NCBI RefSeq assembly: GCF_024166365.1
Contig: NC_064832.1
Location: forward strand, 40,700,249-40,764,248
Direction: 5' to 3'
From: Elephas maximus indicus
Taxonomy: Eukaryota > Chordata > Mammalia > Proboscidea > Elephantidae
Length of the DNA: 64,000 nucleotides
Shown here: positions 34,701-44,515 of the stretch, in pieces
How the letters are laid out: each line of letters begins with the position of its first letter
How positions within the stretch are numbered: position 1 is the stretch's first letter
Notes under the pieces: generated by a model
What the model was told of the DNA's origin: nothing
Database searches by the model: none
Seen by the model: the letters and a program-made list of their open reading frames with translations, nothing else
Program-made: the position numbers and the translations under genes

Positions 34701-35524
34701 TCGTCGGGGTCGGCGGCGTCCAGGTCGAGAAGCAGAGAGCCCACCGGCGCGTCCTCCGCCAGCTCCACCTCGGCTACAGCGCCCTGCGGGAAGGCCGGGC
34801 TGTGGTCGTTGGCATCCAGCACACGCACGCTGAGGGCAGCGGTGGCGGAGCGCGGCGGGCGGCCGCCGTCCTGAGCCACCAGCTCCAGGCTGTAGGTGGC
34901 CTGGCTCTCGCGGTCCAGCTCCTGCAGCAACACCAGGTCGGCGCACTGGGCGCCGTCCGCGCGCGTCTGCAGCTCCACGCGGAACGGGCTGTGAGGCTCC
35001 GCCAGGCGCACACTCTGCAGCCCGTTGGCGCCCACGTCCTCGTCCACAGGCACCTCCAGGGGAATGCGCGTGCCCACGGCCGCGCCCTCGGACACCTCCA
35101 CCGGGATCTGGGCCCGGGGAAAGCGCGGCGCATGGTCGTTGACGTCCCTCACCTCCACCTCCACGTGCACCAGCCGAAACTGCTCCTGGGAGAAGCTGAC
35201 CACGTCGAAGGGCAGCACGCACTGTGGAGCCCGGCCGCAAAGCTGCTCGCGGTCCAGGCCCGCGTCCCCGACGGTCAGCTGCCCGTCACCCTCGCGCACC
35301 CGGATCAGCGAGCTGTTGAACTGCTTCATCAGGCGGAAGCTTGTGTCTCCGGACACTTTCATATGCAGGTCCTCCGCCAGGGTCCCGATAACCGTACCAG
35401 GGGCGTCTTCCTCGAAGGTGCTGTATCGCACTGTCTTGCTCTGGGCCACTGAGAGCACCCAGCAGAGACTGAAGAGCTGCAAGAGGAAAAGGCAGGGGCT
35501 GCCCCCGAGCCTTCCAGGGCTCAT
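31706..35524 (-). CDS. PCDH8: Protocadherin-8, three coding exons
   Basis: Join on the minus strand: exon 1 35524-32894 (877 codons), exon 2 32725-32518, exon 3 32079-31706, total 1070 residues plus TAA. I recognise this as PCDH8 by its N-terminus (signal peptide 1-29, then [20 protein letters not shown]) and its C-terminus ([11 protein letters not shown]); as I recall it, human PCDH8 is also 1070 residues. Six cadherin repeats lie between about residues 30 and 712, with calcium-site motifs DVNDHAP (127), DANDHSP (237), DVNDNAP (346), DENDNAP (489) and DQNDHAP (601). One transmembrane helix lies at about 748-772, followed by NRRKKEVRK. The tail is about 295 residues. Known role of the family: a delta-2 protocadherin, a homophilic adhesion/signalling protein at the plasma membrane, used in paraxial mesoderm morphogenesis and at synapses (arcadlin). 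The start has A at -3 and no upstream ATG in the inferred 5'UTR. Odd points: an eight-alanine run at 371-378 followed by a Gly/Ser-rich linker between repeats 3 and 4. No frameshift or premature stop was seen. Confidence 0.97.
32080..32517 (-). other. PCDH8: PCDH8 intron 2 (438 nt)
   Basis: The donor is AGTG|GTGAGG after the codons for MQS; the acceptor is CTAG|GA, completing a glycine and then LWACTAEC. Phase 1. The length is also a multiple of three, but reading on past the donor meets a stop at 32285-32287 after about 76 codons. Retention would replace the exon 3 C-terminus with a different Ser/Pro-rich tail. PCDH8 is known in human to have isoforms with different cytoplasmic tails; whether this intron takes part here cannot be told from sequence. 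Confidence 0.9.
32726..32893 (-). other. PCDH8: PCDH8 intron 1 (168 nt, open and in phase)
   Basis: The donor is GAG|GTGAGG and the acceptor CTGCAG|CCC, both phase 0, joining GAHAE (ends residue 877) to [10 protein letters not shown]. The length is 168 nt, a multiple of three, with no in-frame stop, so a retained intron would add 56 residues to the cytoplasmic tail. The T-rich tract near the acceptor would encode a hydrophobic run ([12 protein letters not shown]). That run is what a polypyrimidine tract looks like when translated, so it is not by itself evidence for coding use. Confidence 0.9.
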
Positions 35525-35735
35525 GCTGCCGGCCCCAACTGCTATTCCAAAAGGCTGAGCAAGAGAGTCCTCTCTGGTTTGTAGGTCCGGGCGTTAAGTC
35601 CTAGGCGCCCCAGGGCACGCTCTTCGCGAGCCCTGTGCGGGAGAAGTCTGCAGGCTGCAGCTCGCCGGCTCTGGAGGGCTCTGATGACGCGCAGACCCGC
35701 CCTCACTCAGCGCCTCTCCCTCCTTTCGCTGGAGC
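35525..35735 (-). other. PCDH8: PCDH8 5'UTR (inferred)
   Basis: This is the stretch between the start codon and a start site placed about 25-30 bases downstream of the TATA box. It contains no ATG on the minus strand, so translation should begin at 35524. It is CpG-rich, and a TGACGC CRE-like half-site lies near 35682 on the plus strand. The exact transcription start is inferred. Confidence 0.6.
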
Positions 35736-35758
35736 TGTGCCGACGCGCGCCGCCTCCA

Positions 35759-35804
35759 CCTTTATAGCCGCCGATATGCAAATCGTCCGAGCCCGGCAGC
35801 CAAT
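35759..35804 (-). promoter_or_regulatory. PCDH8: PCDH8 core promoter: CCAAT, octamer, TATA
   Basis: On the minus strand, 5' to 3': an inverted CCAAT box (plus-strand CCAAT at 35800-35804), a perfect octamer ATTTGCAT (35783-35776), eight bases, then CTATAAAGG (35767-35759). The TATA-like box is about 235 bases upstream of the ATG. The octamer is the POU-domain (Oct) consensus, and its position beside a TATA box resembles octamer-driven promoters. Function is inferred from the motifs and their order. Confidence 0.75.
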
Positions 35805-35849
35805 GGCGGTCTCGCCCTCGCACCGCCCCTCCTCCAGCCTCCGACAATC

Positions 35850-37650
35850 CCTTCAATGTGGAAAGGCTTAGAGGGGAAAACAAGAGAGGAAAATTAGGGA
35901 ATCTTTCCTTTGTTTCTTTGACTCCTTTTGCTTTCTCCCTCTTTCCTGCCGGCACCCTGCATTTAGAGGAGTTGGCACAGGGAGCTAGGAGTAAATTGGA
36001 CGGATGGTTTTGTTAATTGTACCCCTCCTCTCCGGCTGCTTGGACTGAGTGAGAAAATCCTGGGGTTTCGCCCCAGTGGTTCGGGCCCCCCACCTACTCT
36101 CTGCATTTTGCACCTCAGAGGCTTCCAAACGCTCCCATCCCCCTCTCCACAGACGCTTGTTCTGTCGGGCGAGGCTCTGCTCGCCTCCTCTCCCGCTTCC
36201 CACAGAGCCCGGAATAGCCTCTCGATTAAGGAGCCTGAAGGATAAGGGGAAATTGATTTTATTCAAATTTGTGTATGCAATTGTGTTTTGCTCGTGTGAG
36301 CCTCGGTGATCAGAGCTGCCATTTCCCTTTCAGGAAAGAGTCCTGCGATGTGTTAGTATGCATGTCACTGTCCAAATGGCTTTCTTAAGCCCTGGGCGCT
36401 AGCAGGCAAGGGGGAAAAAAAAAGTTCCAAATAGGATTTAGCATAAGCTTGAGGAGATTTGGAAAGGTTTCAAAGATCAGACTGTATCAAAGGCTTATGA
36501 AGCCCTCGTTAGCAGTGGAGATAGAATGGCGTGGCAGTCATCCCATTAGAGGCCCCAATGTCTGTATTATTTCACTGTGACAAGCTAAGGGGAGAGAAAG
36601 TTGAACAGTTTCCACAGCGGAGTTGGGCTAACTTGAATATAATGAGAAACGCCACATGTATCCATTATGTTCCTCTATTCATCCCGTTCACTGCCATAAC
36701 TCTCCGGCTAAACGATGATGGGCGCTGAATTCCACACAATACCGGGTTCGTATTGAAGAGCATTTAGAGAACTTCCCCCCACCCCCATGCCCTGTTCCGC
36801 CTATTTAGAGGATTTTCTTTCTGTTCTAATAGGGCCGCTCTGGGAAACAACACTCATCCCATTTCAGAAGAACAAAATCGCAGCATGAAGTTGAAACCTG
36901 GCACGAACCTGGGGAAACGAAACCATCTGCCTACCAAAGTGTGGAGCTCCGGCACTGCCAAGCTCTGGGCTGGGTGGGTACCGGGGCTGACCCAGCGCTG
37001 CACTCCCCCCTACAGGTGTCGCCCTCCTCTCCCACCTTGAAGGCCGCAGAGACTGGTCCAATCTGGAACAAGATGGATGCTTACTGATTTTTAGTGAAGG
37101 GCTTTATTGAGTAGGCTATGCAAATGCACACAAAGGAGGAGAGGTAAAAACAAAAGCCACAGACTTGAAGAAATTAAAAAGAAAAGGTGAAAAGTTTGAT
37201 AAGCAGACTGCATTTAGTAAGCGTTCTTCTGAATCCTGATTTTAGTTCTGCTGCCAGCGTCCTTTCTGTGGGAATGTGTTTTGGGGTCTACTCCCAGAAG
37301 AGCAGGAGCACCCCCAGAGTAAGGAGACCAAGCAGGGAGCTGGGAGGGCCGTGGGGGTGGAGAGGATGAGGAAGGTCCTCGGAGTTTTCGGAGAGCAGAG
37401 AATGCAGCCCTAGCCATCAATAAATAAAAGCTCTTATGGGATAGGGAAGGGAGGTGGTATATAGCTTGGAGCTTCCTCAGAGATGTCGTGCCCTCGGTTC
37501 CCTTCCCTGCTTCTTCCACCTTGCAGCCCTGGGAATGCATCTACAGCGGCTACAGCATGTGGAAAAGGGTACCCTCTCCCCCGCCCCCTCCCCCCAGAAG
37601 CCCAGTTTCCAGCCTTCTCTTGAACTTTTTTCCCTTCCAAATGCCATTTA
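35850..37650. other. Unique upstream flank of PCDH8
   Basis: No repeat recognised. The sequence is mixed in composition with short GC-rich patches (36060-36200, 36960-37040, 37300-37400). No open frame resembles a known protein. It is a plausible place for proximal enhancers, but only position supports that. Confidence 0.5.
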
Positions 37651-38960
37651 ACGTCTTTCTCTCTCCCCGCCCCCACCGAATATTCCTCCGGAATCTGCGC
37701 AGGCGAAAGAACCTTCTACTTCTAAGCCCCGAAACATCCCCCACACCCCTGCCCGGGGCCTGCTGGTGACCTTTGGCGCTCCTAGGGTCCTCTCTCCCTC
37801 CTCAAGCGCCTCTCCCTGTGGGCCCAGAACAGGCCAGATTCAGAACTCTGCAGGCGGACAGCGGCCTTCGCGCTTCCGCTGGCGTAACCCGGCGAGGTCA
37901 GGCTGGCGCTGCGCGGCACTACAGGGCCGGGGTGTCAGTGGGGTCGGCTTCCGCACTCAGGGCTTGCCAGCGGAATTGCAGCGAAAGGGTGACTTTAGTT
38001 GTTCTTTTGAGCAGACAGCTGTCCAAAGCCCGGCTGCCGGTCGCTGGGAGGCCGACCCTACAACCTGCGCCTCTACGCTCGGCTTTCTGTTTTTACGCAC
38101 TCGCGCCTCGCGGTTCAGGGCTGGGCTGCAGGACTCCGGCCCCGGCTGTTTAAGTTAGCTTTTTTTTTTTTTTGGCTTGACCAGAGCATCGGAATTACCT
38201 GCTATTATTACTCATAGCGTTTCCACTTTGAGTGGAATTAGCATGCTCATTCTCAAGGCTGAAATAAAAGAAGGCGTGCTTGGAGGAGGACAAAGGGAAG
38301 AGCCGGGAAGCAGGCAAAAGCCAAGAGGCGGGAGGAGGGGTGTGTGACGGCAGCGAGCACTAGGAGCCTGCCCGCTGCGTTTCATCCGCTGCCAGGTTCT
38401 AGGCCGCTCGGAAGAGGCAACGACAGCGACAGCGCCGGGCAGCTCGGAGCCGGAGGCGGGGAGCTGCGAGCATCACGGCTGCGGCCGGATCGCAGAGGCC
38501 TGTCTGAGCCTCCGCCGAGGTGTGAAGGCACGCGAGCAGAGTGAGCTTCGAACCCCGCTGCCCACAGCCGCCAGATTATGGAAATAAGTTGTAAAAGACC
38601 GCATCGGCCGGCACAGCAACTCCCCGGGGAGGAAAAATGTCCGGGAAGGAGGAGAGGGAAGAGGAGGGGAAGGAGGGGAACTCGCCCGCCCGTCCATCCG
38701 CCCAGGCGGTGATCTGGGCGCACAAAAGCCGCCCCAATCGGCTTGTTATCATACCAAAAGGCCAGGGCCGGCTCAAAGGGTTCCTTTCTCTCGGGTTTAG
38801 CAACTTCGCCGGCAACTGTCTCGCAATACTGAGAACAAACAGGACCCCACAATGGCCGGCGTTTTCTCAGAATGCAAATGGTGCGGGCTCCGCAAAGCTG
38901 CGTTTCTGTTACCGAGCCTAATGCCTGCTTTGTGAAACTCGCGTGCAGGCCCCGATAGTG
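37650..38960. promoter_or_regulatory. Second CpG-rich block upstream of PCDH8
   Basis: CpG-dense sequence 2-3 kb upstream of the PCDH8 start, separated from the gene's own island by AT-richer DNA. It includes a T tract (38160-38174), a polypurine-rich segment (38270-38350), a CCAAT motif near 38733 and many GC boxes. No convincing protein frame. It could be a distal promoter, the start of a divergent noncoding transcript, or a Polycomb-type island. Confidence 0.6.
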
Positions 38961-39175
38961 ACACGGGCGTCACGTGACGGATTAGGGCTCCCGGAAAGTT
39001 TTCAAAGCGGCGACAATGGGGGACTCAGCCTGATCTGCTATCTCCCACAGTTTAGCGGGAAAGAAAATCAGGATATATTCTCATATGTAATAGGATTATC
39101 TGTTCCATTTCAAGTTCTATACAGCATGTAATTTATTTTTAATTAGGATTATATCTACCAGGAAAGGGAACTAGA
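38960..39175. promoter_or_regulatory. Candidate regulatory cluster: E-box palindrome and GGATTA sites
   Basis: A perfect 12-base palindrome CGTCACGTGACG (38968-38979) contains the CACGTG E-box and overlaps a GGATTA site (38979-38984). Two more GGATTA sites follow at 39093-39098 and 39146-39151, and TTTAGCGGGAAAG, an E2F-like site, lies near 39052. GGATTA is the consensus for OTX/PITX/GSC-type homeodomains. Function is inferred. Confidence 0.35.
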
Positions 39176-39495
39176 CTTCACTGGAAAGTGTAATTCCAAG
39201 GACGGATGGAGAGAGAGGTTATTTTTTAACCTTATAACTTTTTTTTTTTTTTAAGCTCAGGGCCCATTACATCGGATAAACGTTCCAGGGAAGTTCGCAC
39301 CAAGTGCTCAGCCAAACCGAGGCAGTTCTTCAGGTGCATACAATTCATTCTTGTAGAGAAACCCCGCTTTGCAAATCAGTTCTTAGAATTACTAAATCGC
39401 CAGATTTTTCTGGGATTGGCTCTCTAGAAGTGCAACCGAGCACTTCTTTGCTACACTCGAAACGCTTACTCTTCTTCTTTTTTTAAGTCCTATTT

Positions 39496-39513
39496 GTGTG
39501 TGTGTGTGTGTAT
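39496..39513. repeat. (GT)n microsatellite
   Basis: About nine GT units next to a SINE insertion site. Confidence 0.85.
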
Positions 39514-39540
39514 GCATATCGAGTTGTCAGTACTGGCAAG

Positions 39541-39718
39541 CCAAAAAAAAAAAAAAAAACCAAGCCCTGTGCGGTGGAGTCCATTCCGTCTCATAGCTAC
39601 CCTATAGGACAGAGCAGTACTGCCCCATAGAGTTTCCAAGGAGTGCCTGATGGATTCAAACTGCCGACCCTTTGGTTCACAGCTGTAGCACTTAACCACT
39701 ACACCACCAGGGCTTCCA
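39541..39718 (-). mobile_element. AfroSINE
   Basis: Complete reverse copy with probable target duplications AGTACTGGCA (39529) and AGTATTGGCA (39719). It is the first SINE on this side of the PCDH8 zone. Confidence 0.9.
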
Positions 39719-39827
39719 AGTATTGGCACCGTGGCTTTTAAACTTTATACCCAACCTCAACAGCATCCTCCGTAGCCCCATTCAAACTCAGCAGTCAGAC
39801 TGAGACAGTTTTGGGGTGAAGGTAACT

Positions 39828-40600
39828 TTTTTTTAATTGTGATTTAAGTGAAAGTTTACAGAGCAAATTAGTTTCTCATGAAACAATAAATTGTTTTGTG
39901 ACATTGGTTGCCAACCCTGCAATGTGTCAACACTCTCCCCTTCTCCATCCTAGGTTCCCTGTTCCATTTGTCCAGTTTTCCAGTCCCTTCCTTCCTTCTT
40001 GTCTTTGCTTTTGGGCTAGTGTGCCCTTTAGTCTCATACACATGATTGAACTATGAAGCACATTCCCCACAGGTGTTATTGTTGGCCCTATACCAAGAAA
40101 CAAAAAAAAACAAAAAACAAACCCATTGCCATTGAGTCGATTCTGACTCATAGCGACCCTATAGGACAGAGTAGAACTTGCCCCATAGGTTTCTGAGGAG
40201 CACCTGGTGGATTTGAACCACCAACCTTTTGGTTAGCAGCCAAACTTTTAACCACTATGCCACCAGGGTTTCTGCTGGCCCTATAGACCTGTCTAATCTT
40301 TGGCTGAAAGGTGAACTTTGGGAGTGACTTCGTTACTGAGTTAAAAGGGTGTCTGGGGGTCATACTCTTGGGGTTTCTCCAGTCTCTGTCAGACGAGCAA
40401 ACCTGATTTTTTTTTTTTTTTTGGGAATTTGAATTTTGTTCTATGATTTTTCTCCCTCTCTGTCCAGGACTCTCTATTGTGATTCCTACCAGACCAGTTG
40501 GTGGTGGTAACTGGGCACTGTCTAGTTGTTCTGGGCTCAGTCTGTGGTAGTTGTGGTCCATTAGTCCCTTGGGCTAATCTTTCCCTTGTGTCTTTGGTCT
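39828..40600 (-). mobile_element. Family A retroposon split by an AfroSINE (-)
   Basis: Flanked by AAGGTAACT at 39819-39827 and 40601-40609. The SINE inside (40093-40273) is flanked by G(T/C)TGGCCCTATA at 40081-40092 and 40274-40285. Confidence 0.85.
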
Positions 40601-40764
40601 AAGGTAACTGTTTTTTAAACATTGATTTTGGATTGATCCCAATGCCAGATGCTCACAAATCCTAGAACATTTTTCAGGCCTTGGGCCACTCATCCCTTTG
40701 TGTGTTCTGTGAGTCAGGACACTCTGGGAGACCTACTTTACCCAATAAGTAGCAGACCATAGCT

Positions 40765-41130
40765 GTTAACTGCAGGCTTTGGAATCAGACTGTTCTTGTT
40801 AGGTGCCATCAAGTCTATTTTGACTCATAGCTACCCCATGTAACAGAGTAGAACTGTGTCATAGGGTTTTCTAGACTGTAAGTCTTTATGGGAGCAGATC
40901 TCCAGGGCTTTTCTCCTGCAGAGCCACTGGTAGGTTCAAACGGCGAACCTTTTGGTTAGCAGCCCAGTGCTTAACCGTTTGTGCCTCCAGGGCTCTGGAA
41001 TCAGACTGCCTGGGTTCAAATCTAAACATTATCACTGAAGAGCTATGTGGCCCTGAGCAAGTTATTGATCTCTCTGTATCTTAGTTCCCTTATCCTCAAG
41101 AATGGTTATAATAGGACCTTGTAATCAACT
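40765..41130 (+). mobile_element. MIR split by an AfroSINE (-)
   Basis: The MIR is interrupted at its tRNA-like head. The SINE (40793-40995) is flanked by the 13-base repeat TGGAATCAGACTG at 40780-40792 and 40996-41008. Confidence 0.9.
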
Positions 41131-41239
41131 CAACAATACCCAACAACAACAACAAAAGTTGTCTTGAGGACTGTCTAAGATAATACAGTATTGAGTACAT
41201 TGGAAACCCTGAAAATATGCTAGTCATTCCCTTTTAAAG

Positions 41240-41582
41240 TACAGGTAGTCCCTGATGGCATATTTTAGTTATCATGAACTGTACTTACCACCATGGTTTT
41301 TTGTTTTTTTTTTTAATCTTATTGTTAGTAATATGCACCACACACAATGTTGCAGCATTTAATTTGCTGAAGTAATCATTCTCAGATGTTCACTTGCAGA
41401 TGTTTATATGTAATGTTCCAACCCCCAAAGACTAAGACAGGATTTACAAAGATACTGATAATAAAAGGCAATAATAATGAAAACTAAAAAAAAAAAAAAA
41501 AAAAAATCCTACTTAGGTTAGAACTGACCTGACGGAAGTTATGGGAACAGAACTTGGCATCATAAGTTGGGGACTACCCGTA
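41240..41582. mobile_element. Tc1/pogo-like MITE
   Basis: TA at each end (41240-41241, 41581-41582) flanks the left end ACAGGTAGTCCCTGATG and the right end AGTTGGGGACTACCCGT, which are inverted relatives. It contains a poly(A) run at 41487-41507. No transposase frame. Confidence 0.6.
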
Positions 41583-42005
41583 TAGGGAAGAAACATCAGA
41601 GATCATGTAATCCAAACCTCTTATTTTAGAGATGAGGAATTGGTTCAGAAAGAAAAACAAAACAAAACAAAAAAACCGAAACTGCAACTACCATTTCCTT
41701 GTCCACTTTTTTGCTTTGGTAACAACTGCCTTCTAACCCCTCCCTCTTGCCCCCGATGTCATAACAGATGTAGCGCTAAGTGCATAGATTCCCAAAGGCA
41801 AGAGAGGATGCTCATATTAGGACTCAAGCAGCTTTCATGCCCTCATGTTATTTAAAACCTTTGTACTCTCTGGTTGAGATGAGATGATGACAAAATGGAG
41901 TTTTCAGTAGCCTTTATCCCTGCCTACTTTCACCAAAGCCACGTATTATGACTGAAACCACACAGAGATACTAATATTGTTGTTGATTTTGTTTTTGTTG
42001 TTGCT
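41583..42005. other. Intergenic, mostly unique
   Basis: About 41600-41640 resembles an ancient MIR3/L3-like repeat (AGAGATCATGTAATCCAAAC). The rest is not recognised. Confidence 0.4.
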
Positions 42006-42008
42006 TTG

Positions 42009-42190
42009 TGACTTAGGAGACTCCATCTGTTAGAGAGTAAAACTGCCCCGTGGGGTTTTCTTGGCTGTAATCTTTATGCAAGCAGGTCACTAGGTCTCTT
42101 TCTTCCCTGGTGCTGGTGGACGAGCTTGTACCGCCAGCCTTTTTTGGTTACCAGCCCAGTGCACACTATTTGCATAGCCCAGAGACCTTG
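42009..42190 (-). mobile_element. AfroSINE, degraded
   Basis: GTTTTCTTGGCTGTAATCTT and TTGCATAGCCCAGAGACC mark a diverged reverse copy. Confidence 0.75.
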
Positions 42191-42229
42191 AGATACCAAT
42201 ATTTAGTGGATAGCGACCTCTGCGGCTTT

Positions 42230-42995
42230 CTACTCAATAACATGACTCCAGCCTAATCATGAGAAGAATCCAAATTGAAGGACTTTATACAAAATACCTG
42301 ACTTGTATTCCTCAAAACTGTCAAAGTCATCAAAAACAAGAACAATCTAAAACGGAACAACCAGAATGGAAATAATGAGAATGTTCCCCCATTGTGAAGA
42401 ATGTAACCAATGTTACTGAACAACTTATGTAGAAAATGCCAAATAGGAACCTAAACTGCTGTGTAAACCTTCACCAAAAACATAATAAAATGTGATTAAA
42501 AAAAACCCCAAAAGCCAAGGATAGTCTGACAAACTGTCACAGCCAAGAGAAGCCTAAGGAGGCAGGACAACTAAATGGAATTTGGCATCCTGGATGGGAT
42601 CCTGAAACAGAAACAGGACATTAGGTTAAAAATTAAGGAAATCTGCATAAAGTGTGGGTATTGGTGAATGATGAAGCCCTGGTGGCAAAGTGGTTAAGCG
42701 TTCAGCTGCTAACCAAAAGGTCGGCAGTTTGAATCCACCAACCACTCTTTGGTAACCCTATGGGGCAGTTATTCTCTGTCCTTTAGTGTCACAATGAGTC
42801 AGAATCGACAGCAATGAGGTTTTTGTTGGTTAATGATGATGTATCAATATTGGTACATTATTGTAACATATGTACTATACTAACGTAAGACATTAGTAAC
42901 AGGGAAAACGGGATGTGAGGTGTATGGGAACTCTCTATTATCTTCGCAATTTTTTTTGTAAATCTAAAATTTGTAAAACAAGAGTTTATTGAGCA
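42230..42995 (+). mobile_element. L1 3'UTR with two inserts
   Basis: TTCCTCAAAACTGTCAAAGT and GGGAACTCTCTATTATCTTC are typical old L1 3'UTR blocks. A family B tail (about 42350-42515) and a plus-strand AfroSINE (42672-42828) interrupt it. The same L1 3' end occurs at 61215-61440. Confidence 0.75.
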
Positions 42996-42999
42996 AACA

Positions 43000-43335
43000 A
43001 AATAAAACAAAAACGAAGTCATAGACCCAGTCAGCCCTCAGGCAGGGATGATAGAAGAGTAAGGAGATAGCACTCAGGTGTGAGAGGTGCTGTGATGAGG
43101 CCCACAGCGCGCTGATCATGGATGGCTGTCCAGTCTAGTGGAAGCGTGAACTACATGCATACAAGCCGCAGAGCCCCAAGACCAGCAGTGCAGCTGTGCA
43201 CTGCATGTCTGTATGAACCCACAGCAAAGAGGCTCCATTGCTCTGGGGAACAGGACGCTTCTAAGAGAAGGTGATATTTGAACTGAATTTTGAAGCATGA
43301 GTAGAAATTAAACAGGGATAGTTAGTAAGGGAGGG
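43000..43335. mobile_element. Ancient repeat-like sequence
   Basis: GAGAAGGTGATATTTGAACTG resembles the old L2-like family also suspected at 23325-23945. Weak. Confidence 0.3.
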
Positions 43336-43337
43336 GG

Positions 43338-43495
43338 GAACCCTGGTGGAACAGTAGTTAAGTGCTATGGCTGCTAACCAAAAGGTTGGCAGTTCAAATT
43401 CACCAGGCACTCCTTGGAAACTTTATGGGGCAATTCTACTTTGTATTATAGGATGGCTATGAGTCGAAATTGACTCAATGGCAATGGGAGTAAGG
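43338..43495 (+). mobile_element. AfroSINE
   Basis: GAACCCTGGTGGAACAGTAG to GGCTATGAGTCGAAATTGAC, plus orientation. Confidence 0.9.
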
Positions 43496-43498
43496 GCG

Positions 43499-43885
43499 GG
43501 GAGTCCTTGGATGGTACAAATGGTTAAAGCACTCCGGTGCTCACTGAAAAGTTGGAGGTTCAAGTCCACCCATAAAAAACCAAAACCAAACCCGTTGCCA
43601 TTGAGTCGATTCCGACTCATAGCGACCCCCCAGGACAGAGTAGAACTGCCCCATACAGTTTCCAAGGAGCACCTGGTGGATTTGAACTGCTGACCTTTTG
43701 GTTAGCAGCCATAGCTCTTAACCACTATGCCACAAGGGTTTCCAGTCCACCCATAGGGGCCTCAAAAGAAAGGCTTGGTGATCTACTTCCAAAAAACCAG
43801 CCTTTGAAAATCCTATGGAGCACAGTTCTACTCTGACACACAGGGGGTCACCATGAGCTGGATCGACTAGAAGGCAACTGGTTTT
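43499..43885 (+). mobile_element. Long AfroSINE (+) split by AfroSINE (-)
   Basis: The inner minus-strand SINE (43575-43743) sits between perfect 12-base duplications AGTCCACCCATA at 43563-43574 and 43744-43755. Confidence 0.95.
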
Positions 43886-44325
43886 AGTAGCGGAGGGGCA
43901 AGGATTGGAGATGAATAGGGCACTCTCTGCAGCAAATGTGGTGGCACAAAGATGTTAGGGCTGGGGTGTAGGGTGCAGTGGAAGGAAGTGGTGGGAGCAG
44001 AGGAATGAAGAAAGCCAGGGCTTGAGCAAGCAGCAGCCTCAGGTGTCAGGTTAAGAAATTTGGGATTTATCCTTAAGGAAATGGGGAGCTGTTGAAGGAC
44101 TTCATGCCTAAAATCAGTAGGTTCTCTACGGTGAAGAGAAGGGCAAAAGTAGTGCAGGGAAAGGGAAATGGAGCAAGAAGGCTAACCTGGTAGAATTAGG
44201 TCTGGAAAGAATGTGAAAGGCAACTTTCTCAAGTGGCTAGTTAGGTATCATGGACTAGATAGTGGTAAGACAAATCCCAAGAAACTCAAGGAAAAGGAGG
44301 ATGCACTGAGACAGCACTTGCTTGA
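43886..44325. other. Intergenic, possibly an ancient repeat
   Basis: AGGAAATGGGGAGCTGTTGAAGG-like sequence near 44075 is seen in old dispersed repeats. Nothing else recognised. Confidence 0.35.
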
Positions 44326-44329
44326 CTAT

Positions 44330-44515
44330 GGGTCGAGCCAGAGAATTGTTAACCAAAAGGTTGAAGTTCAAGTCCACCCAGAGGTGCCTCAGAAGAAAGG
44401 CCTGGTGATCTACTTCTGAAAAATCAGTCATTGAAAACCCTGTGGAGCACAGTCCTACTCTGACACCCACGGGGTCGCCATGAGTTGGAGCCGACTCCAC
44501 AGGAACTGGGTTTCT
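44330..44515 (+). mobile_element. AfroSINE, long form, head lost
   Basis: Starts at AACCAAAAGGTTGAAGTTCA; RTE-5'-like body GGCCTGGTGATCTACTTCTG; tail GGGTCGCCATGAGTTGGA. Confidence 0.9.

Larger units (their letters stand above)
32620..35850. promoter_or_regulatory. CpG island over PCDH8 exon 1 and promoter
   Basis: CpG dinucleotides are very frequent throughout exon 1 and the promoter, in sharp contrast to the AT-rich surroundings. This is typical of developmental regulators. The GC richness also creates many long open frames on both strands, which are not genes. Confidence 0.85.

Noticed and set aside
33816..35240. Minus-strand frame of 474 codons in another phase of PCDH8 exon 1
   Set aside because: Arg/Gly/Pro-rich composition typical of an out-of-frame translation; the cadherin frame on the same strand is intact.
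34217..35452. Long plus-strand open frame (411 codons) and other long frames overlapping PCDH8 exon 1
   Set aside because: They are antisense or shifted frames of a very GC-rich exon where stops are rare. None has a recognisable domain, and the minus-strand cadherin frame explains the sequence.
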